This document shows, in pieces, positions 32,771-44,403 of a stretch of DNA of 64,000 nucleotides. This stretch comes from Artemisia argyi. Its lineage: Eukaryota > Streptophyta > Magnoliopsida > Asterales > Asteraceae. Location of the stretch: assembly GCA_030686995.1 (NCBI GenBank), contig CM060694.1, positions 93,215,844-93,279,843 on the forward strand, given 5' to 3'. Under the pieces are notes generated by a model, which was not told the origin of the DNA, ran no database searches, and saw only the letters and a list, made by a program, of their open reading frames with translations. A program made the translations under genes and the position numbers. The first letter of the stretch is position 1, and each line of letters opens with the position of its first letter.

Positions 32771-33315
32771 AAGAATTAAATATATAAGACATAAAGTGAA
32801 AGAATTATCGGTTTAGAGGGTTAAAGAAGAAGAATCAAACAATAAGAGGATAAGAAGATTATTTTTGATTTTTCGTATCATAAAAACAAATTAAAATAAA
32901 AGTGAAAATCAAATATGAAAAGGAAAAAATATTTTTGGATTTTTATTATTTATTGAAAAACAAATCTCAAACTTTTATTTTCTTTTATTTTCTTGTTATA
33001 AAACGTTACGTTAATCGTAATCGTTTCCATCAAAACTACTCGCGACGAAACAAGAGAAAAGAATTTTCCCGCTTAATCGGTCGTAGAAATTGAAGTAATC
33101 CGATAAACAACTAATTTCACGTTTTTGTTATATTGTTAGACTTTTTTGGTTTACAACGCCCTCCCTTCCACGAGAGAGTCGAGGCTGTAACTTTATTATT
33201 TTTGTATTTTTTTAAACACTTTAGGAAAAGTGTTTTGAATTTTTTAATTTTTATAGAAATATATACAATATAGAGGAAGGCTTTACAAAACTAAATTCAA
33301 AACTCACTTCAAACC
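32771..33315 (-). other. Untranslated leader of element C
   Basis: AT-rich leader between the primer site and the accessory-gene ATG. It has no ORF worth noting. Runs of A and T dominate, and GC-richer islands near 33150-33185 and 33000-33090 have no recognised role. Confidence 0.5.
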
Positions 33316-33334
33316 CTCCCCGGCAGCGACGCCA
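33316..33334 (-). other. Primer-binding site of element C (Asp-tRNA type)
   Basis: Minus strand TGGCGTCGCTGCCGGGGAG, two nt inside the LTR. It resembles the complement of plant tRNA-Asp 3' ends (TGGCGCCGTTGCCGGGGA) used by Athila and Tat/Ogre gypsy elements, with three differences that look like decay. Confidence 0.75.
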
Positions 33335-33336
33335 TT

Positions 33337-36300
33337 TGATTTAGTCGTTTTAGTATAGGTTTGTGTTTCTGAAGAAATACTTAGGAAAGTATTTCCCGGG
33401 TCGTTCTCCCAACTAAGATTGAATGGAATCGTGAAATTCGATTGCCAAACCGTGTCGTGAAAAGTGGCAAATATGAAAAATGTGAATGAGAAACTCAATG
33501 AATAGCAAGTAAACACAAAATATGCAGAATGTACAAGCTAGGTATGCACTGAAGTTAAATACGTAAAAACGGAAATGCAAACGCGATTATTAAGAACGTA
33601 AGTTACAAAATAAAACGTAACTTTAATTGAAAAATGATCCTACAAACGTGAAACAATTTTCTAAAAATCATAAACTAATTAAATGAATTTCCAGAAAAAG
33701 AAAATTCTTTTTTTGACTTTTCTTTTATTTTCTACAAATTTATTTTGATTTTTGTATTTTTAAATGAATTAAAAATAAAGGAAATTAGAAAAATAAAAGG
33801 GAAAAATATAAAATAATTTCTAAAAAATCTAAAATATTATAAAAGAATTTCCTAAAATATTTTTGTATTTTTCACAGCTTTTTTTGAATTTTTATAGATT
33901 TTTGTTTATTTAAAACTATTTAAAAATGAATAAAATCAAAGAAAAATTAAGAAAAATACTAAATCTATTTGGAAAAATCTGAAAAAATTCCAGAAAATCA
34001 AAAATAATAAAAGTAACTTGGAGAAAAATTTTGAAAAAGAAATAAGCAGTTTAAGTGCTTTTTGGTTCAATAAGCAGTTTGGATAATAAGCACTTATCAC
34101 CCAAAGTTTATAGAACTGTTACAGAATGTTTCTACTACTCAATGATGCTTAAACAAACTGAATTCAAAACACTTTATGCACAGGTTCTCATAAATGAACA
34201 AAGAGCAGCTTATAATAAGCATAAGCAATAAACAGTTTAGCACTAGAATAAGCCAGAGGCTTAGAGAACATGAAATACATGAAAACTCACTTAAATGAAC
34301 TCAAATACAACAATTAAGCTCAGTTTATAAAACAAAAACCACTACTGCAAGTCTAGATACTCATCAGCATACTAGTTCTAAATCACTAACCGTAGACACA
34401 AATAAGCACATCAATTAAGCTCCTAAATACAAACTAATGGGGCAATTACTACTCTATACTACTGAGTTACTAAAAAATGGAAAAGCCCTATCACTAATAT
34501 CCAATCTCTAACCTAATAGTGCCTTAAATCAGTTGGCAGAAAATGGTTACACAAGCAGCTCTATGCAAAAATTTTGACTAATAAGATCTATTATAGGTTT
34601 GACTAAACTGAATTTCAATGGCTCAAATCCCTTACTAGGTGTATAATGAAGCTTATTAAACTATAAAATCAAGATCTCAAATTCAAATATTATCAGTTGA
34701 ATCAAAATGCATGAACAATTGCTAATATGAACAGACAAAAATTAGGATAAAACTTAATTTTAGCTTTTGCTCATGTAACTACTAATATTATGCTACAATT
34801 ATTCTAAACTAACTTAATGTAATCTAATAGTGCTGCAGCCACAACAAATTAACAACTATATCAACATGAAACAAACAAATCCAAACACCCCTATATCATT
34901 AGTAATCTCAACAAACAAATCCAAACACCCCTAACGATCAATCTAACTCAGTGAAGCTTATAAGAGATCTAATGAACCTAGAAATTCAAGCAACCAACAA
35001 CTAATCAAATATATTGCAGATTGAAAAGTAAAAAGGATAAAGTATGCAGATTGATGAAACTAAATAACAATACACTAAATCACAGAAACAGAGCTCACAT
35101 ATAATCTACACAAGCAATCTAAACATCAATCAATCAAAATAATATCAAGCTATACTATAATACCAATGGATGTAGTAACGAGATTTAAAAATGTAAGATT
35201 AGACTTACAAACTTGAGACCCTAACTGTCATAGGGTACTTCTCCAAACCAGGCCTATCTTTTAAATAGGCTTACAACACATTTCTGCAATCATATCACAC
35301 CTTAGATCACCATCCTTATACCAGGTTGACTTTCATTGACTTATATGAACTTTAGAGATGAAACAGTACTTTAAACACAAATGAATTCACAACAAGCTAT
35401 AATCAGCTTAAATGAGCTTATGTAAACAATAATAAGAGCTTTAACACAGATTATAACTACTTGAAAACATTGAAAACAGTAAGAGTAAATTGGAAGCTTA
35501 AATTTTATAAAAACATGAGTTGAATACAATTCGATTGAAAACTAAAAATGTGATTACAGTAGGCTAAGGCTATAAAAATTACACTAAAATCTACTAAACT
35601 ACCACTAAATTATACCTACTCCTAATTCTAAAACTAACAAAACCAAATGTGGTGAGGTGAGGGCCTTTTATAGCCCAGCTGAGGAGCTTGGGATGCCTTT
35701 AGCTGAAGGATCCATAAGAAGCATCTTTAATCGAATATCCATCATTGATGCCATGTTACTCATCCAATCCAATATTATCCCTTGATTAGCATCTGATGAT
35801 GTGTAACATACAATCACAGCCGTTAAATTATCCATGCTGGTGATCCAAGCCACTTCTATCTTCGCCACTCTGGAGATTCCATGTACTAAGCTTGGGTTGA
35901 GGGGTATGTACGGGAATTCAGGGAATGGGGGAAGAGGATATATAGGGAAGGCGGGGTATTTTTGGGGAATTAAATAATATTGTTTGACTAAATGAAATTG
36001 GGGGTTTGACCTCGGGTTATAATAAGGGAGATGGGTCGGGTTTTATTTTATATGGTGTCGGATCCGGGTTAGGTTATAGTGATTGGGCTTAGGGGATACA
36101 TGGGCTGCGTTTGGTGGACTGAATATGATTAAAGTGGTATTAGGTTTTTGATTTAATTAGAAAATTTAGGCTTAGTAAAACCATAAAAACCACTTTTGTA
36201 ATTTTTGAAATCACAAGGATTGATTCTGCCATTTTTGTAAACTTGATTCAAGGGCTAAATATGGCAAATGAGTATTCTTCAAGGTTGATTCTGAAACTTT

Positions 36301-36534
36301 GAGCTCAAATGTGATCCATCAACGAAAATTCCTTTTCCGAGCTCGACTTTTGAACCTTTTTCCATTTCCCGTGCTCGTGTTGTCGGTTTTCTTTTACTTT
36401 CGTCCATATTCACAATATCCTTACCTGCACATTCAAAAACACAAAAACACAGCATATTTGGCTATTTTGGTTGGTTTTTGGTCACTTAAGTCCTTTAAAT
36501 AAGGTCAAAGGTATGTGTAAAATGACACATACCA
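33337..36534 (-). repeat. 5' LTR of element C
   Basis: 3198 bp, minus-strand edges TGGTATGTG and AAATCA. It is proven as an LTR by its match to 19447-19798 and by the adjacent primer site. The U3 is short; a strong TATA box at 35664-35672 leaves an unusually long A/T-rich R-U5 of about 2.3 kb. A direct repeat AACAAACAAATCCAAACACC occurs at about 34873 and 34911. Confidence 0.88.
35664..35672 (-). promoter_or_regulatory. LTR TATA box (element C)
   Basis: Minus strand reads CTATAAAAGGCCC, a strong plant TATA box. A second TATA-like CTATATATCC occurs near 35937-35946. The 67-codon frame at 35668-35868 begins at GTG, not ATG, and overlaps this promoter, so I do not call it a gene. Confidence 0.6.
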
Positions 36535-36645
36535 AGCATCCTAGTTCATTTTAATAGGATAGTCATTATAAATCATCCTTATGTAGTATCGACATAAAAT
36601 AAAGAGAGTTTACCACACTTAAGGAAATGTGGTACGGGAATATTT

Positions 36646-36775
36646 TAGAGACAAGTTTCAACCATGATGAAGACTAGTTCTTGTCATGGTGGAGACAAGT
36701 TCTAGCTTCGGTGGAGGCAAATTCTAGTCACGATAGAGACAAGTTCTAGTCATGATAGAGACAAGTTCTACAGTC
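36646..36775 (+). repeat. Short tandem repeat, ACAAGTTCTAG unit
   Basis: About five diverged copies of a 24-26-bp unit around AGACAAGTTCTAGTCATGAT. Related ACAAGTTCTAA words recur at 36927 and 36967. Confidence 0.7.
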
Positions 36776-36989
36776 TCTCTGTTTAGCAACTTGCCACATG
36801 GTAACTTCCCATATTATGACTAGAATGACGAGCGTTGAAGATCTCATTTTTGCAACTCTTGCAAAGAGAGATTTAATATCATAGTCGAACATAATGAGGA
36901 TTAAAGTTCGATGTAGATATTCTTACAAGTTCTAACTAATAGAATCTTGTGATATGACGAGAAATACAAGTTCTAACTTTTAGAACATT

Positions 36990-37380
36990 GTAGGATGAGG
37001 TTGGGAGAGAGTTTAGAGCAAAGAAAAATAGAGTGTAAAATGATGGAGGGATGAGAGGATGGAAGGAAATGGAAAGATGGATTTTTACAGGAAGGAGTGA
37101 AGAGGAAGAAGGAAGGAAAGGGATGAAATAGGAAGGTATGAAGGAGTGGGAGATAATGAAAGGATGGAAGAGTAGGAATAGGTGGAGTAGAAAAGAATAG
37201 GAGTATAGGATTAAACGATAGAGTGAGGAAAAATAGGGGAATGGGATGGAAGAGTGAGGAAAAACGGGGGAATGGGATTTAAATGGAAAGAGTGAGGAAA
37301 AATGGGGGAATGGGATTTAAATGGAAGATTGAGGAAAAATGGGGGAATGGGATTTAAACTGAAGAGTGAGAATGTAGGAT
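36990..37380 (+). repeat. Purine-rich strand with tandem GAGGAAAAATGGGGGAATGG units
   Basis: Nearly 400 bp with almost only A and G on the plus strand apart from single T bases. It ends in about four copies of a 40-45-bp unit (37245-37375) whose core is GAGGAAAAATGGGGGAATGG. Confidence 0.8.
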
Positions 37381-37476
37381 ACCTGAAAAGATGGTATTCC
37401 TAATGGAATGAAGATTCACTAGATTCCTTCAAAGTTTGTTTTCCCCCTAAGGTTCTTCTAGTTTTCATAACTAGTC

Positions 37477-37701
37477 CTAAGGCTCTAAAGGCGGTGTACT
37501 AATCTTAACTGGTAAGGAAGTTCCTATGTTGGGAGAGGGGCTAGGTAATTTCTTATCTAGGGGTTTACTAGGAGTGTTATTATGCTTAGGTAGGGTTTCA
37601 CGCTTAGTTTTTTGTCCTATGTTGTCTAGTACTACGAGTATCACTATTACTATAAGTATCACTATTCCTAGGTACTTAAATCCGGCTAGGGTAGTATCCA
37701 T
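37477..37701 (-). CDS. Possible small single-pass membrane protein, unknown
   Basis: A 74-codon minus-strand ORF with ATG at 37701. Residues 10-27 (YLGIVILIVIVILVVLDN) form a strong membrane helix, followed by a basic stretch (QKTKRE) and a Pro/Ser/Lys-rich tail. A TATA-like TTTATAGG lies about 35 nt upstream of the ATG and a polypurine-like tract lies downstream on the same strand. The hydrophobic core is encoded by a run of TCACTATTACTATAAGTATC-like repeats on the plus strand, so the helix could be a by-product of simple sequence. No family recognised. Confidence 0.25.
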   Translation of the reverse strand: MDTTLAGFKYLGIVILIVIVILVVLDNIGQKTKRETLPKHNNTPSKPLDKKLPSPSPNIGTSLPVKISTPPLEP

Positions 37702-38259
37702 AGTATGTTCTAAGTAAAATTCCTAATGTGTATCCTATAAAATGTCAAATCCTAAGAACTAAGTATGGGTAGACTAAAATCCTCAAATGTTTTATTCCTA
37801 GTTATAACTAGTAACCTCGAATTATAAGTCTGGGGTATCCTAATGGTATATCATTCCTAGGAATTTCTAAATCCTCAAATGTATGTGGAAAATCTTAGTA
37901 TGTGGTAGGCTACTTAGGTCTAGGTAAACTATATCCTCAAAATGACTTATATAGTGAGATCTTAACTAGTCTTTCTATCCTGTAACTAGACTAAGTGCTA
38001 AAGGCGTAAGGTAGTTTACTAATCTAATCCTTAGTTATTCCTAACTTCCTAGGCTGTATCTAAAGGCTTCTTAGGTCTAATCTATGACTAATTCTAATAT
38101 CCTCGATATTAAATAAAATTCCTATCTTAGACTAAATTTATCCTATTGTAATATCTGTCGGGCATAGGTTCTAGTTTGGTTTCTAGCTAATAAGACCTCG
38201 GAGACTTCTAATCTTATTTTTCTATTTCCTATATGATTTCTTAGAGATAGTATATTTAA

Positions 38260-38281
38260 GGGAAAATTACTAAAATGGCCC
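38260..38281 (+). repeat. Possible MULE terminal sequence
   Basis: GGGAAAATTACTAAAATG and the following GGCCC have the look of a Mutator-like terminal inverted repeat start, 420 bp before a DUF1985 gene. DUF1985/Ulp1 genes are typical cargo of MULEs. The partner end was not found in the window, probably because element E interrupts the element. An A-run of about 20 follows at 38316-38336. Confidence 0.35.
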
Positions 38282-38683
38282 GTTGCCCTACGGGTTAGGC
38301 ATATTTAGCCTTTTTTAAAAAAAAAAAAAAAAAAAATCTCATTTTAGCCCGTGTTGCCCAGGGCAACCAACTTCCACCTAACAAGCGGATGACACGTGTC
38401 CGTCCATAACAGTTGGTAATAGGTACATGGAACGTATTGTATTTTGGGCAACTTTGGTATTTTGGGCAACTAATACATGAGCAAATGGGTATTTTGGTCA
38501 TTTTACATGGATTGAAATAATAGACTTTAACACACAAACATCTTCGTCTACAATTATACAATTATATTAATGAACAGAATAAAAATATTAACACACAAAC
38601 CCGTTCATCTACAATTGCAAATCATCACACCAGTACCAAATCACAAGTCATTAAAACCCTGTATACCTGTAAAATCGTTGTTT

Positions 38684-40668
38684 GATCTACAGTAAAATTG
38701 CTTACAGAAATCAAAGAAATCTTGTCAAAGAATGAAAAGCGGGAAAGGTTGTTTAGGAAGACTTTGGTCCATGGTTGGATATTCGGTATTGCGATAATGA
38801 CTCCCGTTTGATGCATTATGTTTGACAACATCAGGTAAAAGTTTCTAACATAAAATTCGATTCCCCACCATTGCAATTCAAATTTTGGGTTCATTTGTTA
38901 GAGTTTGGGCAGAAAGAATTCTGTTTAATAACAAGGTTTCCATTTGAAGCTGTTTCAGATGATGATGCTGTTAGGCTGTGTCTTTTGGTAATTGCTATTT
39001 TGGTGTTTATGGGTAATGAAGACAGGAATTGTATCCCCAAGCATTTACTGTCTTTTGTGGAGGACTTTGATGCTTGGAATGTTTTTCCATGGGGGGAATA
39101 CATGTGGGATAAATTTTATCAAAGGACTGTGAATGTTGTTCACAGACATAGAAAAGATCATTTGGCAAAGTTGAAGGAGAATCCAAAGTTCAATGCGACA
39201 TACAATCTGTATGGTCTTGCTTGGGCGTTCAAGGTATGCCATAATTACTATAATCTACTAAAGTTCACCAGGATGGACTAAACTCTTTATGCTGTGTGTC
39301 ACAATATTTCGAAAGGATTTCTATTCTTTATACTTTTGATTAATGTTGTATTTAGTCTGAATTATGTCCAATTTCTAAATATATGTATCTGGTGTACACA
39401 ATGTTTGTTATTGTGTTGCATACATTACTTAATTATACCAGTAATATATACCTTCGCCATATACCCATAGATTTCATTTGTAAATGTTTTAATTGAGTTT
39501 TTTTGCCACTAGATATATGGTTTATATATAGTTTTGAACTAGTGTTATAACCTGTACTTTGAAAAGCTTTATTGAAGAAACTAAACAATAAAAATAAATA
39601 TCATATGTAATCCAATTTATGCTGCATACATACATACCAACATTGTAACAAGTGCATATTACAGATATGGATCTTCGAGACTTTTCCTAAAAGCAGCATT
39701 TGGTGGAAGAAAGACAACAATGTCATTACATGGGGTCTTGCTTGGTCTAAACGTGAAAAGTTTAGAAGAGCAGACCAGGCCATACTATTTGGCAAGGTAA
39801 GCACCACACTATCTTCGAAGGCACATTTATTGGAAATTTATTTAAATTTGTGCACAGACCCACGTATATAGTATTTGTTTTTTGTAGAAGTCAATTCCCC
39901 TGATCGGACTGTATGCAACAAATATAGAACTCAGAAAACCATGGTGTAATGATAGCATCCCTTTTATCAAGCGTTTGGCAGATCCAGGCCCGGCAATTCA
40001 GGGTGAATAGGCTGATGATGGACAACAAGCTAACAGCGCAGATGATGAGCAAGTAGCTGATACACCAGAATGTGACGAAGAAGCTGTTGTCGCAGACAAT
40101 CAGCATTACGAACAGTTTTTACAAAATTTAAATCAGATTGATGCTGAAAACATTAATCATGTCAAATCAACGGAACCGCAAAAGGAAATGAATGTTTCAA
40201 CAACTGCTATTTACAGCGAGTTATTGCATTTGCAATCAAAGCTGACTTTCATATCCAAGCACATTACGTTTGTCACAAAACAAGACATCCTCGACCTATT
40301 TGATGATGTGAAAACAAGAGTTTCAGAGGTAGAGACAGTTATGAAGGCTAACCCTGATGGTGGTGTTGTTAACAATAAAGAAAATGATGTTGGCCCAAAT
40401 ACTAGGGTTACCACCACAGATCTACCATTCGAGACTGATGTCAACCCCGATATTGACTTGGTTTATATATACCTTTTATGTTTTTTCACCCAAGTTATAT
40501 TGAATGTCAATTCCTCTTTAACGTTTACACTTATATCATTTTGTCAACTACAGACTTTGGCAACCTTGTGTGGCTTCTCTTGATGTTGGGGTTGATAATC
40601 ATTTTACTGACCGACCAGTTGATGCTGATCATACTGACGGACTCATTGATGATGATCTTGATGTTGAT
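38684..40668 (+). pseudogene. DUF1985-domain transposon gene (MULE-type), spliced, interrupted by element E
   Basis: A multi-exon plus-strand gene. Exon 1 (about 38684-39233) reads EIKEILSKNEKRERLFRKTL, a frameshift near 38775, LMHYV with a TGA, then the DUF1985 core EFGQKEFCLITRFPF, VRLCLLVIAILVF, IPKHLLSFVEDFDAWNVFPW and LYGLAWAFK. The donor is GTATGC at 39234. Exon 2 (39665-39796) reads IWIFETFP and ITWGLAWSKREKFRRA, with donor GTAAGC. Exon 3 (about 39889-40459) starts SIPLIGLYATN, holds a TAG at 40008-40010, then an acidic Asp/Glu-rich segment and a helical region. Exon 4 (about 40552-40668) reads LDVGVDNHFTDRP and is cut by the LTR of E at 40669. DUF1985 proteins accompany Ulp1-like SUMO proteases in plant MULEs; the protease part is not seen. 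Confidence 0.75.
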
Positions 40669-42332
40669 TGTCACACCCCCAATTTACCTGACTTGCAGCA
40701 GAATGGAATACCTGGGGGTGTCTGTCATAGCACCACAGTTACAGTTACATTGAACGACATAAAGTGTCGTTTGCAAAATATTGCATTTGATCATTGAAAT
40801 AATCCAGAGTTTACAAAATGAGGTCCCCAAAATGTGTTGCAAGTTTATGAAAACAAGTCCTACTAGATCAAATGTTTACATAAGTGCATGAAATAATGAT
40901 GAGACGCGTCGACTCCGCGACTCCATGAAGGTCCAAATGCATGTCACATGAGCTACCTTAATAACCTGAAATACATTGCTAAAACGTCAACACGAATGTT
41001 GGTGAAATCCATAGGTTTATAAAATGTAATGATGTACAGCCACCACAAGTAAAAGTGCATAACAAAAGTTAAGTAAAATTGTACAATAGGCCTTAAGCTC
41101 ATGACCCCGAAGCTATGACTGATGAAATTATATGCCCCTCCCGAATGTTTTACCAGAACACTCGTAACTGTGTCAAAATGAAATGCATCCGCTTACTGTT
41201 GGTAATCACTACCACGGATGGAGGCGTCACCCTCAATAGATCTATCCACTCACTCTCGCTTAATCGGCAAATTAACAGTCCATGATAATAAACAGGGGAC
41301 TTTAACTGAATGGTAAGGCAACTTAAGCAATGTACATATGTTTTGGTACTTGGAATCGTACTAAAATGATTGATGCAATGTATTCCCCCGTGGGATTTGA
41401 AATTAAAATGTTGAATTGAAAAAACGGGGCTATGAAAACTCACCTTAACTGATGATACTGTGATGATGTGAAATGAACAACAATGAACGGTTAGCTGCCG
41501 CAACCTAGTGTGAATGATGATCGATCTAATTTAGATCACCAAATGATGTTATGAATGTCCATGCACATGTTCCTATACCACTCTACTCTTTGGAAAAAAT
41601 ACTCGTTGTTACCAAAAATATATATTCCAAGACTTAGGAAAAATATTGCTATTAGAAAAAATAAAGCTAGTTACAATATATATCTACATTATATATAACA
41701 GGAGGCGTTACACGTAGATAATTCAAGAAAACGCCACCTCATTGCCCAGTAATTCATTATCAGCCATGTCATCAACCATGTCATCACATTCTTCACATGT
41801 AAGCAATTTTTTTAATTTATTTTATTTGCATTTTCCATGTCATCACAAATTAATGCCACCTAAGCAGTATTTTTTTTTTAATTTTTTAAAATTTATTCGG
41901 ATTAAATGTATAGTCAAAAAATGTAACTAACAGGGTTCGAACATAGGATCTCTACTAACACTAACAAACATGTCAACCACTGGAACAATGAAACTTTTCT
42001 TATTCTCCTGTCAATTCAAAATTAATAAAGCCACATAAACTATTTTAGAAAAGAAAAAAAACCATTAAAACATCACGTAATACAAAACAATTCCTAAAAA
42101 CCCTAAATCAAAACAAACACACACAAATTCATTCGTTTTCTTCTCTGAATCCCTAAATAAAAACATTGGTTTCCTCCATAGCTTTGAGGTAGGTGATGAC
42201 AGTACAATATTTTTTTAACCTACCCCTAATGTAAACCTAATCATTATGTTTTTCCAGGTGGTCTTGGTATGAAGTCTTCATCAGGTATGTTTTTGGTTCT
42301 TAATTATATGCATGTTCTTTGTTGTTTGGCAG

Positions 42333-42403
42333 GGAGAGTCGCATTGCATGCCTACCATGAATATCCAGAATACATTTGCTATCTACTGAGGGATTCAAAC
42401 TGA
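42333..42403 (+). pseudogene. Fragment resembling a Helitron-encoded N-terminal protein region
   Basis: After a TTTGGCAG acceptor the frame reads GRVALHAYHEYPEYICYLL and stops. The pattern G-R-V-x-L-x2-Y-x2-Y-P-E-Y-I-x2-L-L recalls the segment before the Helitron-like N domain in plant Helitron proteins. It is only 23 codons, so this is tentative. Confidence 0.3.
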
Positions 42404-42719
42404 ACTGGCCATGATTGCTTTGGATCTTTGCATGGTACCCAACATTACTCTTAGTTATATGTCCTTTTTACGGTTTTTCCATATTTCTTTCCACTAATAA
42501 ATATAGATATTTTGATAAATTTGAGGCATTTACATTTAAATAGACATCATTGAATTTTAATCAGGATAAAGAAAGACACATCAATCATGTTGTAACAGGT
42601 CTTTGGTGTGCACTTTAGAACTGAATATTGTGACTTTAATTTAGAGATGATAAAAAGCTTGAAGGTATAGGTATGTAAGTAAGTAGGTGGGTTCTTATAA
42701 AAGTTGCTTATGCTTTTTC

Positions 42720-42991
42720 ATATAATTAGATACATCAGTGATGTTCTAACAAGTGTTAGAAAAACTGATGTATGACCTATATTGGAACATGGCCTCACAA
42801 TTGTTGCGTGCAAAAGAGGCGAGGATGTATTTTCCGATAGCGACTTAAACTGGCTCCAGACAATTGGTACTAACCCTGAAGCAATGCTCTTAAAGTTTGT
42901 ACCAGTTACAGCTATGCAGACACAAGCACAAGTTTGTGAAATGATGCTTAAAGATTTTGAAACCAATTTTTATAAGTATTTAAAAATCTAA
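42720..42991 (+). pseudogene. Exon-like fragment of unidentified host gene in Helitron F
   Basis: A compact frame reads RYISDVLTSVRKTDV, a TGA, then LEHGLTIVACKRGEDVFSDS, DLNWLQTIGTNPEAMLLKFV and CEMMLKDFE. The amino-acid composition looks like real folded protein, unlike its surroundings. I do not recognise the family. With the other captures in F it is probably a host gene fragment. Confidence 0.4.
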
Positions 42992-43914
42992 AGTAAGACA
43001 AATGTTTTTACGGTGTTTGGTGAGTCTTGATTACTGCAACTGGCTATCTCTCTCAGTTGTCTTATGAGTTGCACTTATTTTTAAGATTAACTTTAGATAA
43101 CTTATTTAGGAATCCAAACAGATATTAGAAAGTTTATTTATTTTTATTTTTTTTTATAGGAGTAGATAATAGGTGTAATTTTTTTTTACCCATTTAACTC
43201 CCATATGTTGATTCCGGTCATAATTTATCTCTAACAAGTAAAAGGGTTAGATCACAGAACCAAGGTATGTTGATAATGGTTTGTGTTTTATTAGTTCTCT
43301 ATTGTTATTGAGATGTTGGGTTAGATTTTTATCTGATTGTTGTGACAATAGGATTGAATTGGATGTAGGGCAACCAAACTAGACCTTTTAGACCCATCAC
43401 CAAACCAGCCCGACCTGCACTTTTTCCGAATCAAACCATGTTATCAGATACAATATCTTATATTTCTCCTCTCTTTGATGTTTTTTCACAAATGGGTGTA
43501 TATGATCCCTCTTTTTGTAGGCTTACGAAGGAATGTTGGCGGAGGATGGTGCTTTCTCTGAGCGCAGACTAGGAAGAAGATATAGGCTGCAACTCTTGAT
43601 AAAATGATTTGGAAATTTTACTCTTAGCCAATTTAATAATATTTTTCATTGGTCTGTTTTGCAGTCATCGTTTGTTTGTTGATTAATTTTGATTGATGTT
43701 GTCACAATGTGATGATTAGGGGGTGTTCAACATTAGTTTACTATCGGAGTTATGAGCTTATTTGAGTTTGCAAAAGCTTATAAGCCTCCGTTTTTTACTA
43801 CAACTTGAACTTATGGCTTATTTAAGTCCATAAGCTCAACTTAATAAGCTCATAAACAGGAAAAAACAATGGGCTCATGAGCTTATGCTTCAATCGGCAA
43901 ACTTACCACCAAAT

Positions 43915-44403
43915 CAGTTGTCTATAGCTATGGTGTCATTTTGCTACAACTCTTAACGGGCCGTGTACCTATTGACACTAAACGCCCACCCAGTGAACAT
44001 TTCATTATCTCTTGGGTAAGTACATTCATATGTTTTTATGTGTATTTCATGTGCAAGCCTATCAGATATAACAATAGATAGTTTTTGTACATTGGAATTT
44101 TTCCTTTGCATTTTTTGGCTTATATCAGTAGCTTTTACCTCCATAGGCTCTTCCAAGAATAACAAACAGAGTTGCAGTTGCTGAGATGATCGATCTGAAT
44201 CTACATGGCCAATTTTCAAGGAAGGATCTAATTCAGGTTAGTTCGGCTTAACTTCTACTGAATAATGGCCACTATATATGGTAACTTGGTTAACACTACC
44301 ACCTCTAATGATCACAAAAAGTAAATAGAGTAATCAAATCCATGTCTTGCTTATGCAGGTAGCAGCTATTGCGGCCATGTGTGTGCAAACAGAAGCAAGG
44401 CTG
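43915..44403 (+). pseudogene. Captured receptor-like/cytoplasmic kinase fragment, three exons
   Basis: Exon 1 (about 43915-44015) reads VYSYGVILLQLLTGRVPID then PPSEHFIISW, kinase subdomains IX-X (the usual D-V-Y-S-Y-G-V-V-L-L-E-L-L-T-G). The donor is GTAAGT. Exon 2 (44147-44236) reads ALPRITNRVAVAEMIDLN and GQFSRKDLIQ, with donor GTTAGT. Exon 3 starts at 44359 with VAAIAAMCVQTEAR (subdomain XI region). This is the C-terminal lobe of a plant receptor-like kinase with intron positions retained, so capture was from genomic DNA. The usual catalytic loop lies upstream and is absent. It is not a functional kinase. Confidence 0.8.

Larger units (their letters stand above)
19447..36534 (-). mobile_element. 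Element C: Ty3/gypsy, Athila/Tat-like, non-autonomous derivative
   Basis: Minus-strand element: 5' LTR 36534-33337, Asp-tRNA-type primer site, accessory gene (32770-31089), then after removal of nested element D a post-pol-like region to the polypurine tract (19799-19812) and the start of the 3' LTR (19798-19447). B interrupts that LTR and the rest lies off-window. With D removed the interior is only about 4.3 kb and contains no protease, RT or integrase. It must have used another element's enzymes or lost pol by deletion. Confidence 0.75.
36535..38259. other. Unassigned region with minisatellites
   Basis: Flank of element C. It contains an AGACAAGTTCTAGTCATGAT-type tandem repeat (36646-36775), a purine-strand block (36960-37380), a small possible ORF (37477-37701) and a TA-rich tail with many CCTA words (37700-38240). 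On the minus strand TTAGGGGGAAAAC near 37440-37455 resembles a polypurine tract, so a further decayed retroelement is possible. Confidence 0.4.

Noticed and set aside
35668..35868. 67-codon minus-strand frame in the LTR of C
   Set aside because: Its first codon is GTG, the first ATG is well inside, and it overlaps the LTR TATA box. It may be a fossil of something, but I cannot support a gene.
19447..36534. C as an autonomous Ogre-type giant element
   Set aside because: Span and LTR length fit at first sight, but 9.2 kb of the interior is element D. What remains has no protease, RT or integrase.
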